Source: Eutreptiella sp. 'Long Island Sound 2002'
Lineage: Eukaryota; Euglenozoa; Euglenophyceae; Eutreptiales; Eutreptiaceae
Reading direction: 5' to 3'
Assembly: GCA_964036045.1 (NCBI GenBank)
Contig: OZ038392.1
Location: 31,251,087-31,315,086 of the forward strand
DNA length: 64,000 bases
Below, in pieces: positions 45,604 to 59,100 of the stretch (positions are counted from its first letter, which is position 1; each line of letters starts with the position of its first letter). Under the pieces are notes generated by a model. That model searched no databases, was not told the DNA's origin, and saw only the letters and a list, made by a program, of their open reading frames with translations. Made by a program: the position numbers and the translations under genes.

Positions 45604-47198
45604 GCCAGGGACGAACAACCACAACACGGCCTGTCTTTGTCTTCCCATATCTGGAGCCGCAGAATTAATTAAATTTTGGAATTAATTTTTTTTTGTACAC
45701 TAGTTTTGTGTGCCACCGCCTAGGTAATTAATTAATATTTGCATTTATTTTTTTTTGGATATGGCACATTCTAACCACGTTCAAGCAAATATTTAATTAT
45801 TTAATAATAAATTTAAAATTTGTTCGGTACCCCATACCCCTCCTCCCCCACCCTACCTGCAATCATTGTCCTTTTGTGTGCTTTGCTTATTATTTTTTCA
45901 ACCATTGACAGGTTGGCCCAACCTTGGCTCACCTGTCCTCAAACCTGCGACGTTGCACATGATCTTTCCCTCATCTCCCTTTCGTGATTAGTTTTGACCC
46001 GCTGTCTTGGGTTTTTGCCCCATACTTGGCCTCTCCATTGCTAGTTGGCAAAAATTGTTGTTGCAACCATGGTCCATGTGGTTACCCGATGTTGGCGATG
46101 ACACTGCTAAACAATAAACAATTGCTGGTTGGGCAACAACGTTGGATAACTTGTGCCACTCAAAATTGGACAACCTGTGCTATTGCACACCTGTGCTTTG
46201 CAGTTAGAGAAGGTGATCAACTACGTGCAGTGCATGTCCCTCGTTGGTGTTTGTAGTGCTTTTGGTGCTCACATCAATGGAAGCAGCACTGCAAAAAACT
46301 GGTCAGGGCTTGGGACTATGAATTCTGTAAAAGATTGTGGTGAAGGCCGGCAAGAGAGAGAGAGAGAGAGAGAGAGAGAAGTGGGCCACAGGTGCATTGC
46401 AAGCAACATTGGGTGACTCAGAAAATAAGGTTTGCAGGGGGGTTGCGCTAATCGAATGGCTTGGGTCGCCGCTTCAAATGCTTTTTCTGGCACTCTACAA
46501 CTACAGCATGCGTTGCCACTGCGGGGGAAGGGGGTCCATCTAGTTGCCCGCTAATGGAATAGCATCAGTGCTATTAGTGTCCTCAGGCATGCAAAGTGGA
46601 CTGCAACTACCGTACACCCTTGGGGGGCCTCTGTGGGACGTGGAGGTGGTGAGGTGGTCCACACGGCTGTCAAGTGTTTCACTGAAGCACAGTCATGCAC
46701 AACTTCAGTGGCACCACGTTTGTACACAATGGTTCTGTACTGTTCACCATAGGGAGAGAGGCCTTGCACAACAGCCAGCACAGGCTCCAATGTGGAACGG
46801 ACATAGCAGTCTTAGGAGTGCAATGAGTCAGAACAAAGGAGGTGCACTGAGCTCTGACAATGAGGCCACACAGTATTTTCCAGGGATTTTGTGGAACAAA
46901 GCGGGGGACCTTTCGGTTTTCACCAGAGCAGCAAGCTGTTGGTTGACACGGATGTAGACTGAACGCAAAAGATGACCACTTCGGAATACATCACGCATAC
47001 ACAAACTAGACACTTGACAACATGCTCATGGGGATCACGTCAGAGGAGAAGATTGAGGGAAGGAAAGATGCATAGGTCAGCACCCACGAATTCCCCATCA
47101 TAAAGAACACCACTCCTCCACAGACTTGTTGAATAGCAACGCATGATAAGCTCACTTGAATAGCGATGCATGTTACGCTCATTTGTCTGTCTACAAAG
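45604..47198. other. spacer without a supported gene
   Basis: The A+T-rich stretch at 45,650-45,830 includes a partner of the 38,160-38,300 repeat. An (AG)n microsatellite of about 14 units lies at 46,352-46,379. Short open frames near 46,550-46,950 show no domain. The right end presumably holds the 3' UTR of the pyrophosphorylase gene. Confidence 0.5.
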
Positions 47199-50100
47199 CT
47201 ATTCTTCAACAACGTACTCCCCTGGATTTGGGTAATACAGCACCTTTTGTCCCAGTCGCTTCACACGGTACCCACGAATGGCAAGGTACTCAGGCGCCTT
47301 GCCTGTGAGAGGCTCAAACCGCCAGCCAGCATTGCGCACTGTCAATCGTTTCACTAAAACCTTTGCACCAGGGACGGCTCTCACAATCAGAGTGCCCTCG
47401 AGGTCCAAATGCTCCACATGAATGTCACCATCAAGCACAAGAGTTGCACCTGCCGCCACCCGGCACTTCCCTGCCAAAAATCGCTCACGAAGCTCACCAC
47501 GCGTCACTGCAAAATGTGGCATCAGCGCCACATGAGGATGTGGGGCAACTTTGATGCCGGCAAATTCGGGTGCTACTGAGAACGTCTCCACGTCCACCCC
47601 CACAGTGCTGAGATACCGACACTGCACGAAATATGAATTGTGTTCTGCAGTAGATGCCGAATCTGGCTCCAAGCCTTCACTACTCTTTGCAGCTGCATCT
47701 GTGAGGTTGTTCTTACAAGGAGCAAAACACAGCTGGCGAAAATCAAAACAGGTAAATCCCACCTTGGCCTCAGGTGGCAGCAGCTTCGGGAAATCCTGCA
47801 TCATGCACTCCTGCATGGAGAAGAGAGGACAGAAGAGGACCAGTATGTGAACCATGAGGAGAAGGCAGAACACTGCTTGCTGTGAAGGGAAAGGTTGGGG
47901 GAAATGTCCTGTGCAACATGATCTGGATTGCGGATCTCAAAAATCTCGTCCACTTTTTTGAGTTGGCTTTATAGGCTTTATAGTTTCAAATATGCTACCC
48001 TCGCACGGGCTTTCCCTGTCGCTTTGTGATACATTGTGTATGCTTCCACCACTCACCTTGGGATCCTGTGCTCGTCTCCTTTTTCTCAGTTGCCACAGCC
48101 TTCTCAACATGTGATTGTTTGGGGGGGGGGGGGGGGCTGCCTGCCCTTCCTGCTGGGTTCCATGTGCTACGGCCATGTCCATCTCACCTTTCCTTTCTCA
48201 GTTACTCACTGCAGTGGCTGTTTCTGCTTGTGTCACTCACGCTGTGTGAGGTGGTTGCGGGTTGTGGGCTGTGTTGCATCGCGCAGCGTTCCAGTCCCTG
48301 GTTGGGTTGATTGATGCCGCTGAAGTCGGCTGCTGCGAGAGTGCGACGTTTGGCTTCGTACAAATGTGGAGTTTTGCACCGTCAGTTCACCTCTCTTCCA
48401 TTCTTTATCCTCTACTGTCTCAGTAGCGTCTTTGCTGCCATCAGTACCTCATTAATGTATGCCAGACCTGAAAGAGGTCCCTTTACACATCAATGAGGTT
48501 CCCTTACAATGCCTTGGAGGAGAACTCCCTTACCAGCGCTTGATACTTCCGGGTGTACGCATATTTGGGGGGGGGGGGGGGGTCAGTGGTATTCAAGAAG
48601 AACAGTCCGAATAATCTGAATTGAAATACTCCAGAGTATCCAGGTTCTGCTTGGACTGGATATGGGCGGGGCCAACCCTCCATGACAGGAAGGTTGGTTT
48701 ATACCATTGAGGTGAAGGTGTTGCATCGATCCTCCCCCACCCACCCAGAAAGGTGCCCTCTCTCTAAATTGCATTTTCTGATCACTGCATCCCTCGCACT
48801 GCAGGCACACACCAGCCGAGTTGGTTTCTTGAATGCCGTGCGTGTGGCGTCGGTGTACTTCGGATTGATGAACTCCGGTACAAGTCCTTCAGTAGATGCT
48901 AGAGCATCTGCATAAGGCCCAACACCAAACACAAGAATGTTTACATTGCCAGGGAAAGGTGAATTCCCACTAGCGTCTGCCACGTCTCCGTGTTCAGGTT
49001 CACCCTTGGCACGAGCAACTCCCTTCAGCAAGGGATCCAGCTGGTTATATTCCACATTAATGGTCTGAGGACGCTTCGAAGGGTGTGCAAGATGACAGAT
49101 GGCCCCAATGGCTTCCTTGGGGCGCCGCACTGTTGCAACAGAGTTCACTGCAAACCCCTTTGCAGCACTGACTGCAAGTGTTGGCAGCAGGCAGCGGAAA
49201 TTTGGTGTGTTGGTGTCCTGGATGAATGCCACCCACTTTTTGCCGTCCTTCTTCCATTTCTGAACCAGACCACTAGTGTGGAGCAGTGTGTGGACATCCC
49301 CATGCCCATGGGGCTTTGTCTCCAGCACAAATTGATCACCGTCCAGTGGCACGAAATGCGCAGCATTATCACTGAGGCTTGGGATCTTCTCTTGCTTGAC
49401 AATCACAATCTGGCCTTCTGGCATCCCAAAATATGTGTGACGCTCCAAAAGTGCAATTGTCTTGTCGTGAGTGTCATCAGATGTCATCAACACAAATGGA
49501 ATGGTACCCTCTGGCACATTCAAACGGATCTGCAACCAAGAGCCAAAGACACAAGAAAATAACAGCATGGCCCAAACTGGCAAGCAGCAGAACCTAAGAT
49601 ACATATCCATCTAACAAGCATGCTTACAAACTGCAACCACGTGGTGGCACTAATGGAGGAGAAAAGGGTAAGAAGGGCCATTGGGTCGAAGGTGAAGAGG
49701 CAGGGTTCAGAAGACTGGAAGATGTGGGCAGCCAGTTGGGCTACCTAACTGAGAGGTGGGGTGCAGTGGGTGGAGGGGGGCAGGGGGTGAGATCTAGTCA
49801 AGAAGAGCAATATAAAGGAAAACAAACAGAAGCAGAAAATTGTAGAGGGGCAGGGGGTGAGATCTAGTCAAGAAGAGCAATATAATGCAAAAGAAACAGA
49901 AGCAGAAAATTGTAGATTGAGGCAATGCACTCCACAGTCTGGCATGAGTGCATCTTTATTCTCTAAAGCAGACCTGGTTGAACCTCAAAACATCCCAGCA
50001 GACCAAACTGACACAATACAAACAATACAGAGGCAGTGCAGTGGGTGTTTCAATTACCAAGGCCGAGTGGTGGGCCTAGGCAGGGTGGGTGCATGTTCCA

Positions 50101-53100
50101 CCAAAGCCCCGCGAAGGGGCTTGGGGAGTTGTTTGCAATGGGTGTTTATCTTACCAAGGCCCTGTGGGGAGAGTGTGAGACCTAATTAATTTGAGAGTAT
50201 TGAAAAGTAGAAAAAACAGACATGCAGTACAGCAAGACTGCAGATTGAGGTAGTGCACTCCACAGTAAGGCATAAGTGCATCTTTGTTCTCTATGTCAAA
50301 CCTGGTTGAACCTCAAGACACACTCTGTGTCAAAAGACAGTAAGACAGGACAATCATGCCCGACTACGCCTAGTCAACCAGTCACTTCTCGTCAGGCTAT
50401 CAGATAGACAACAGCAGATGTGATATAGTGCACAAACAGTACATGTGATGTGTGTCCGGGAACATGTCCCCCCACGGGGCGTCCGGAGCCGTTCCACCCC
50501 CCAGGGCACCTACCTGTAAGGCTTTGGGCGTAGAGACACCCTCCAGCTGGGGAAACGTCGGGGCTCCAAGGCCACCCCGAGGGGTGCACTATCATGATAC
50601 ACCGGATTAAACCGTACCTGGGGTTCGGCGTACCTATCGGCTCGGCGTACTTTCGGCCGGCCGAAAGTACGGTTTAATCCGTCACCCCCCCTTGTTTTGG
50701 CCGAAAAAATGGCCGGAGGTACGGCCGTACCTTCGGCCGGCTGGCTCGGCCGGCCGAAAGTCTAGCCGTACCTTAGGCTGGCCGATCGGCCGGCCGAAAG
50801 TACGGCCGTACCTCCGGTCGGCCGAAGGTACGGTTTAATCCGTCACCCCCCCTTGTAGTAATACCCCCATATACTAACAACCCCCCCCCTGTATATTAAT
50901 AACAAGACGCCTGCGGTGGCCACAAACCGCCTTTTGTGTGTTCCGCCTTGTGTGTGCACCGCCCTCTGTGTGTACCCCTTTGCCTGTGGCCCCTTTAATA
51001 ACATGACTCCTGCGGTGGCCACAGACCGCCTTTTGTGTGTTCCGCCTTGTGTGTGCAACGATTTGCCTGTGGCCCCTTTAATAACATGGGGCCCTCGATT
51101 GCTTGCATGTGATTGCCTGCAATCCATCTCATACCTACAGTAGCCTTGTGCATTTTAAGAATACCATACAGGTACCTGTGGGCCTGGACTGCTGGCCTCC
51201 CGACCTGGGTGCTCAGCGACTGGTGCTTACTGTCAATTTCAGCACTGGTCTTAGACGTGTTCTCGTAGTGAGGGCTGTGTAGCTCTGTCCACAGCAATTT
51301 TTTGTACACGTGTTTGCAACAAGTGACGAAATCATGTGCAGATTTGCCAGCGTATGTTACAACCATGTGCTCCTGGAGTGCAGATAGTTCTTCCAAGCCT
51401 TTCTTTGAAAGAAACGTGTGATGAGAAATATCAGTGTCCTCACGAAAGATTTGGTTCATCTTAACACGGACAGCAGTCAAAAGCTTGCTTTTCCAGGCTT
51501 CGAAAGCCTGTTTGTCCATGCACTTACGTTTTGAGGCGCGATGTATGAAGGCATCGACATTCGCTTCGATGGAGCTTTCTAAAACACCTGGATCAGCCTG
51601 TATGCGAAACTTGCGTCCTTTGAGCCAGTAGGATCGCAGACGCTCATCTGTGATGGAACCTGGATCTGTTGTGGCCACATGGCCATGGAAATCAATAGTG
51701 GAGTCAGTGCGAAATCGCCAACATGGACAGTTCAAGGGCTCTGGCACTGCAGGAGCTACAGGAGCGTCCAGATCCACTTCCTGACAAACTTTGCCATAGT
51801 TCTGGAGCCATACCCCATTGGGGACGGCCAGTGAATAAGAAATTTTGACGACTTCATCGTCGCCTTTAAGAGGGTAAGCTTCCTTGATCTCAGGATCATT
51901 GATGAGAGTGTGTATAGAAATTTGTTGCATTTCATTCCTTCTCCAGGGTATTTTCAGCCATTGAACAGCATTAGCATCAGTTTTCTTTTTCTGCTTTTTT
52001 TCTTGCTCAGCAGGGGCAGTGCTGTCATATGACTGAAAAATGCCATGACTTTGGTGAGAGGCGTCATTTTTTCGGTGACTGTCCAGAGCCAGAATCAGCT
52101 GCTGGAAAAGGTTCTGGACCGTGCAGTCCTCTGGGGGTTGATTGACTGTAAGCCAATTCTGAAGTCGGCGCATTTTGCTTCTGGAGAGGGTATCCAGTAA
52201 TTCGTTGCGTTCGACTGGGTCATCATCCGTTTGGACGAGTCGCGCCAAGTCTCTGCAAATAGAAGCAGAATGACCAGCTTCAGTACTGAAACTCAGAACA
52301 CCAGTGTTGGGGTTAAAGGTGTAATCTGGCTCGGTACGCAGGGGGTCAGGGACAGGAATCCCTCTGTCCGGGATGACTCTCCAACCATTGTGGGAACGTT
52401 TCTTTTTGGGTTTCCCACTGTGTTTTCTCTGCTGGTACCGTTCCTGAGTTTTCTCGTTGGGAAAATGGACCTCGATGTTATAGCCGTGAGGAAAGCCCGC
52501 GTGCAATTCGCGAATCCATGCTTGCTCACGTACTAAAAACCAAAAAGGGGGGGGGGGGATACACGACATACATGCCTGCGCTTGATCTAACAACCTCTCT
52601 TCGAGGTGATTTTCCCGGGGGAGCAAAAATTGGAAGCTTCACATTTTGCCCAATACACAGGAGCCAGAGAACCAGGGTAACAATCTCAGCACACACCTGC
52701 ACCTTGGTTGTGGTATCCTGGAGCCCTGTCCTCTCCACCTGGGAGGGGGCCACCTACACTCTCCTCTGTGCTGTTTGTACCCACCTGAGAACCCTGTGCC
52801 AAAGTTTTGCATAGGTATGGACCGGAGCCTGGGCTTTAATACTGTCAGCGACTGACCATGCACCACACAGTGCACAGAATGACCGCACATTAAGCAACCC
52901 ATGTGGTTAGGTGCAAGGTGAATGTTTTGGTGCAATTTCTGTGCAGTTGTCACCAGAGGAGCTTCGATGGGAATCATTACCTGGATGGCCTGAATCCAGC
53001 GGCAATAATATTCCAAATACGAAATCTCGGTGATGAGGTCAATGGGAAGCTCCAACTTGATGCCAGAGTATCCCAGTCGTTCACCCAGCCCACCAGCCAC

Positions 53101-56100
53101 CAGCACCACTGCTGCATGCCTGAACTCTGCGAGCCCTTCAGCTTCAAGCACCTGATGAGAAAAAATGCATGCCTCGTTATGGTGTCCAAATCAAATTAGC
53201 AGACATGTCATCATTCAAGCACACCACAGTGCCCTCAGGGGGAGCCCGCAATTGAACACCCCTGGCTCGCCAGCGGTTCACTCATCAGAGCAGGGTGTGG
53301 CAACTGCTGGCATGCGTGGTTGCCAGGAACCATAAAGGGTACAGCGATGCAGCTGTGTTTGTTTTGCCAGGAAAAACAGTCTCTGTGGAAAAGCAGGTGC
53401 ACTGAGTGAAATCAAAAGGAAGGGGATGACCAGAACAGGGGATCACCAAAGAACCCCCAGCTATTTGCCACAAATGGCAGGGACAATTGAAGAAACTCCA
53501 TCATTGAGTGCAACCGGGAAGGCTGCAAAGCAAACTCAGTCAGCACAGCACTGCTTACAGCTGCGACGGTCCGAATATGTGTGCAGTTGCATGCTTGCTT
53601 TTGCAGACAATTTCACAAAACCATTGCAGCTCTTGGACAAGCAGGTCAAGGGTTTTGCGTCTCCACCCTCCTCCCTGCAAAGCCAATACAGTCAGCACTC
53701 TGTCACTGTGTGAAATGTCTCCGGTCAGTCCATGAACCATGTTAATGATCATGGCCCCTTTGGTGGCCGACTTGCTCTTTGTGAATGCCTTTGCGTTGGG
53801 CTTCCTGCCATCGTCCACGCGGTCGATGAGGCCATCCGCGTGCACCCGCTGGATCATGGCTGCCAGCTTGATGTCTCTGCTGGCCCTCTGCTCCTCTGCG
53901 CCCTGGTGTGCTTCGGCCCAGTTGCAGGGCCTAAGCCTGTCCCACATGTCCTGTGGGACGTGCACCTTACCAGCTAGCCCAAGGCCTTTGCTGGCCGTCT
54001 CCACTGTCAGCCGGCCCCTGTCGGGGTTGCCATCCTGGTCCCCTGTCGGGCTTATGTCCCCCGTTGGCGATACGTCCCACGGCTCCATCTCGTCGTTCTC
54101 CATGGCCTGCAGCACGTGTACGTAGCTTTCCTCGGCCGCTGCCTATCGGCGCTCGCCTCCGCTCCGTTCCTGGACAAATACCGCCAGGTCCCGCAATAGG
54201 CTCCAGATCGTTCCCACTCGCCCTTTCTTGCTCGCCATCTTGTCGGCCACTTTCTCCGTGAGGGCTGACACGTCCGTCCGCGGGTTCTGCCGCATCTTGG
54301 TGGGGGCGTTGCAGGTGCACAGGGCACCAGAGCTGGAATCGATTCCCCCGTTGAGGCGCCGAGACCACGCACCCCTAGTGTGGGGCCCCGTCCCTTCAGG
54401 CCCTCTGGGCCAGGGTATTTTTCGCGGTCGGAATGGCGTACACACTGTGCCTCAGAGTGTCCGACGTTGCAGTCCTGCGCTGGGGATGGTTGGGACACGC
54501 GAACTGGATGGTGTTCTTCGACTACAAAGTGGCCAAGGAGATGTGCGCACAACCCATACCGCCATTTTGGGAGTGGTTGCGACAGTGGCTCTACGAACAC
54601 AGAGGACCCCACCACCACGACGATGCGCTGCTTCTGCCAAGGGGAACCGACACGCTGCGAAAGCTCCAGCAGGAGATGTTCAAGGGGACTGACTGCAGCC
54701 TCACAGGCTGGCACCCGTGGAAGCGGATGGGAGCAGCGTGCTTCAGGGCGCTGTGTGGGTCACTTCAGGCCCTCACCATATGGGCCAAGTGGCAGACACC
54801 GCGACAGGCAGCAAGATATGCGGCACACCCGCCAGCATGGAAAATGCCATGCCAGGGTGCTCCTGCCCAAACCCACAGGAGACACAGGACACTTCACCAG
54901 AGACTGCGAGTGGCAGTGGATGCCGGTACGGGAGCTCTGGCATGCAGACGCCTTTGCGTGGGACGCCGGACGAAAAAGGGCCCGACCGCCGCCCACGGTG
55001 CAAAGGTTCGCGAGACCCATCACGCCAAAGGAGGTGGACAGCGAATCCGACGACGACGACATGGAAGATGATGAAGAGCGGCCAGTGGATGGAGCTACGG
55101 AGGGACACAAGACCGCCCAGGACCCGACGACGGAAGTATGCTGCGGGGACAGAGACAGTATGGTGGCCGGAGAACACGTCGTGGAGCATGATACAAGGGC
55201 TGCCGCGGGAGGATGACAGAGCGGGGGTGGACCTGCAGACGATGGCGTGGCGGCCATATCACCAGAGGGGGGTGACCAGCAGGCGGCAAACACTGGCGGA
55301 GATCCCCCCACACGACAGGGGCTTCAAGAGACAGGAGCCAGGGCGAAGGAGCGCAGGAGCAGCCTGCCCCGACAACGGGGTCAGGCCCAGCCGAGGATGC
55401 TACGGGCGACATCGTAGAGGGGCACGACGACGGAGGCCAGCGCGAAGGCACGGCCGGACCAGCCAGCGACGCCAAGGCCCAGGCAGGAGAAGAGGGACGA
55501 GACCGCAAGGACACCGAGGACGCAAGTGAAACGTCATGCTCTACTGATTGCTCTCAGCGAGTACATCCAGCCGGGCGACCGACGCTGGGCAAGCGAGGCA
55601 GTGGACAGCGAGACCCGGGACCCGAGCACAGCCCCAAGAGGAGGTGCGCAAGAGGGGCTGAAGCGACAGGCGAGCGGACATCGATGTGGATGTGCTGCCC
55701 GGTGTACTCTGTGCTCCGCCAAGGTCTGGAAATCAGCCATTGTCGCCCATACTCTGGGCTTGTCTTCTGCCTTGGCCATCTTCCCGATCGCTTGAAGTTG
55801 TAGTCGGTGTCATTCGGTGATGGTCGGTGGTATGAGTTCCAGGCGCTCCAGGATGCGTATCCCGGCCACCAGGTTCTTGGCCGCTTAGACCCCCCTCTTG
55901 CATAGTGCCAGCTCTCCGAATCGTCGTTCGACCGCTTTGTCCAGCGGCATGTGTGTGGGGCACCCCCAGATAGCGCCTCGGACTTCCTGCATGTAGGTCC
56001 TAGAGGAGCTGGCTTCCACCCCCCTGATGGCCATGCCTGTGCCCACAGTCCCCCACTCCTCCGTTCTAGCGTGCATGACCTTGTCATGAGCCTCCCATGC

Positions 56101-59100
56101 CATCCCGACCGTGGTGACCCTTGGGCCCTTGGGCCTGAGGTCCCCATGGTCACCATGTCATTGCTGGCTGTCAAGGTTCATCGCCTTCGTTTGGAGCATC
56201 CTCTAGATCATGCGCAGCATGGCGTCGTCCGAGCCCTCGGCCGCTGCTGCCCCCGCCGGGGCTCCCGCCTGCGCTTCCGCCGTGGCCGCTGGCAGCAGTG
56301 ACACCCTGCCCTGCGCCCCGCAGGGGAGCATCTCCCAGTGTGGCTGGCCGCATCTCCTGCAGATCGCTGGCGGGGGGCCGTTCAAATCGAAGGTCCACCC
56401 TTTGTTGCTAGTGAGGATCGTTTGGTCCCCCACCTGTGAGATCTTGGCTTGCACATGGGGCTGATGCAGGGTGCCCGTGACCGCCGCTTGTGGGCACTGC
56501 CTTGCCCAGTGGCCAAGCTGCCCGCATGAGTAGCAATGTGCCCCTGTCTGCGGGCCTCCCACTACTGTTTGGCCCCCCGGTGCCCGTACCACCCTTCCAA
56601 GAGGCGTACCTGCCGTCGTCGTCATCGTGGTTCCTGCGTTCTGCGGAATGGGCAGGTGTGACGTTCTGCCCTGGCGCTTGTTGCGCAGCTCCTCATGCAC
56701 CACTGTCCAGATGGCCTTGGCCAGCTCATGTGCGTCCCAGTTCGCGTCAGTCGCAGAGTACGCTTTCAGCGCTACCACCAGCGTTTGCATCCACTGGTAG
56801 GGCAGACTCTCCGCAATGAGACGCTCCAGCTGCTGACGGTTCAGCCTTGGGATCGCCGCCGTAAGCCGCTCTTTCTCCAGCTTGGTTGCTGCCAACATTT
56901 GCACCAGCTCTGCCACCTGCTACGCGCTCAGGCCCTGACCCGTCGGCGACGGTGGCCTCTTGTCCTCTCCCTCCGCCGCCACCACCTCATATTCTGTCAC
57001 CCCTGCAGGTACAAACCTCCTCTGGGCATAATCCGCCAGCAGCTCCCGGCGTATCGCATAGCATCTCAATGCCGTCAAGAATGTGTCCTGGTCCATGTGC
57101 CCCAGTCCCATGATGTTGGCGAACTCGGTGACTGTGTCTGCACCCACCGCCATCTCCACGATCCTCTCCTGTTCCTGCAGCACCCATTCGCCCTTGTTCT
57201 CCTAAAAGTGCGGCTGCTTTTGAATGGTCTCGAACGGCCCTAGGCACCACATCCTGAACTTCATTGACTCTTGTTCTACCTCCTTAGGTTGTACTACTGT
57301 CGACGAGTCATGGTCCATGGTTTGTTCTGTCATTATCTGCACCGTGCCTCAGACCAAATAAAATAGAAACAGACCTGAACCGGAATGCAAAACTTATGTT
57401 TTTGGCAAAACATTGGTTTTGGTTTCCCTCTAATCCTTGGGAAGTAATGAGGACCAACACTTAATCATTTTTCATCACTCTTTTGAGGCTTTAAGTACAT
57501 TTTTCAAGGTAACTAGGGTTATAACCCTTGCCCCCCCATGAAGTTCACCCCTACCACTCAAGTGAGCGGAGGTATCTTCCTTCATAGATGTTATACGCGT
57601 TTTCGTGGTCCGCTACCTTGACAAAGATGTTCGAAACAAAACTTTTTGCTGTCTTCCCCAAGATGGTCAGGTCTGTCTTCATCAGCGGACGCCGTACAGA
57701 GAGCCAGAAACAGGCACACCCGCAAATACCCAGCAAGCAAGCTACCCACAGGTGCATGATGGGAAGCCTGGAACACGCCGTACAACTACAGCAAGTTTTC
57801 AAGTCAGGCTGGACATATCCACCTCGCACATGAACAGACAGAGCTGTCAACCAGGTATGTCCACCAAGAGCTCTCTTGTGTTTGCATTGCCAATTAACCA
57901 ATTTGCATTGCTATTGTTCTTGTTTCGGTTCGAATTTGAGTTGGTTTTCGCAACAATTCGACATCCGTCAGCCAGCAGGTACCTCAGAGGGGACCTCAGC
58001 AGCTAACCACTCCTAGGTACAGTGTTGAGTCAGTTTAGAATGCCAGTCAGGTCAAGACTGACCAAGACACACTCTGATACAAGCCTCTCCGAGGTCTGAA
58101 ACTGCCCATGCCCATGTCTTCGCTGTTGCCAAGCATGAGAGAGCTGTGTTCCTAGGCCCAGTGTGTCGTACAGCCCACACGTTGTACCCTCCCCCCCCTT
58201 GCAAACTCCCGGGTTAGCGCGCGACGCTCTCCCGGGGGGGGGGGGGGGGAGACCTAATTAGATTGACTGAGATTGAATGAAAAACAGACAGACAGTGCTA
58301 CAAGAAATGCAAACCTGAGGTAATACACTCCACAGTCAGGCATAAGTGCATCTTTATTCTCTATGCCTGACCTCATGACACCTCTGTGTCTGGAACAGCA
58401 AGACAAAATATCCCGTCTGACTAAAACTGTAAAAGGCCAGACAGTCACTTACAGATAGACTACAATATACAAAGATGTAATACAATGCAATGCAGTGCAA
58501 ATAAAATGTGTGTGTCAGACAGCAGAGAACGAGACAACGAGACTACAAAGGCTTCATGGAAAAATCAGAAATGATGAGAATCAAGCATTCGGAACACACG
58601 GCAAATCATCATTGAGAACCGGGGGTGGGTAGGTAGAGTAAGCAGTGAACGTGGGGTCCCTGCAGCATGGTAAACACGACAGCTACTGGCTGTGTTGTAG
58701 GGGGCGTGTTTATGCTTTTGAGGTGTGTGTCCACGTGTTTTCTTGCGCCTTTCTTTTTCACGAGAGGCTTCTTCTGCACTTTGATAAAGCTGTCTGCGTG
58801 TTGCATTTCTGCGGGGACGTTCAGGCAAAGGGCTGTCATTAGTGGATTGGTACTGGTCTGTGTCGGTCCTTCTCCTTTGGAAGGAGGAGGAGGATGCTTG
58901 ATCATTCATTGAGCTGGCTCTGGCGGGGGTAGTCAACATATCTGTGCTTTCTTGGCTTTGGGATCGTTGTGGTGAACGCATGGGTGTACGAACACTGCTA
59001 ATCAAGCATGCACCAATGTCGGCAAACACTGCCGTGAGGTCCTTGGGCTTTGCCGGGGAGATGTCAGGTTTTCCTGACTGGGTTGAAGCCTCGGAGTGAA

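Noticed and set aside
44912-45622. Minus-strand ORFs of 65-130 codons over the 121-bp array
   Set aside because: The unit is not a multiple of three and the ORFs simply restate the repeat. They are not genes.
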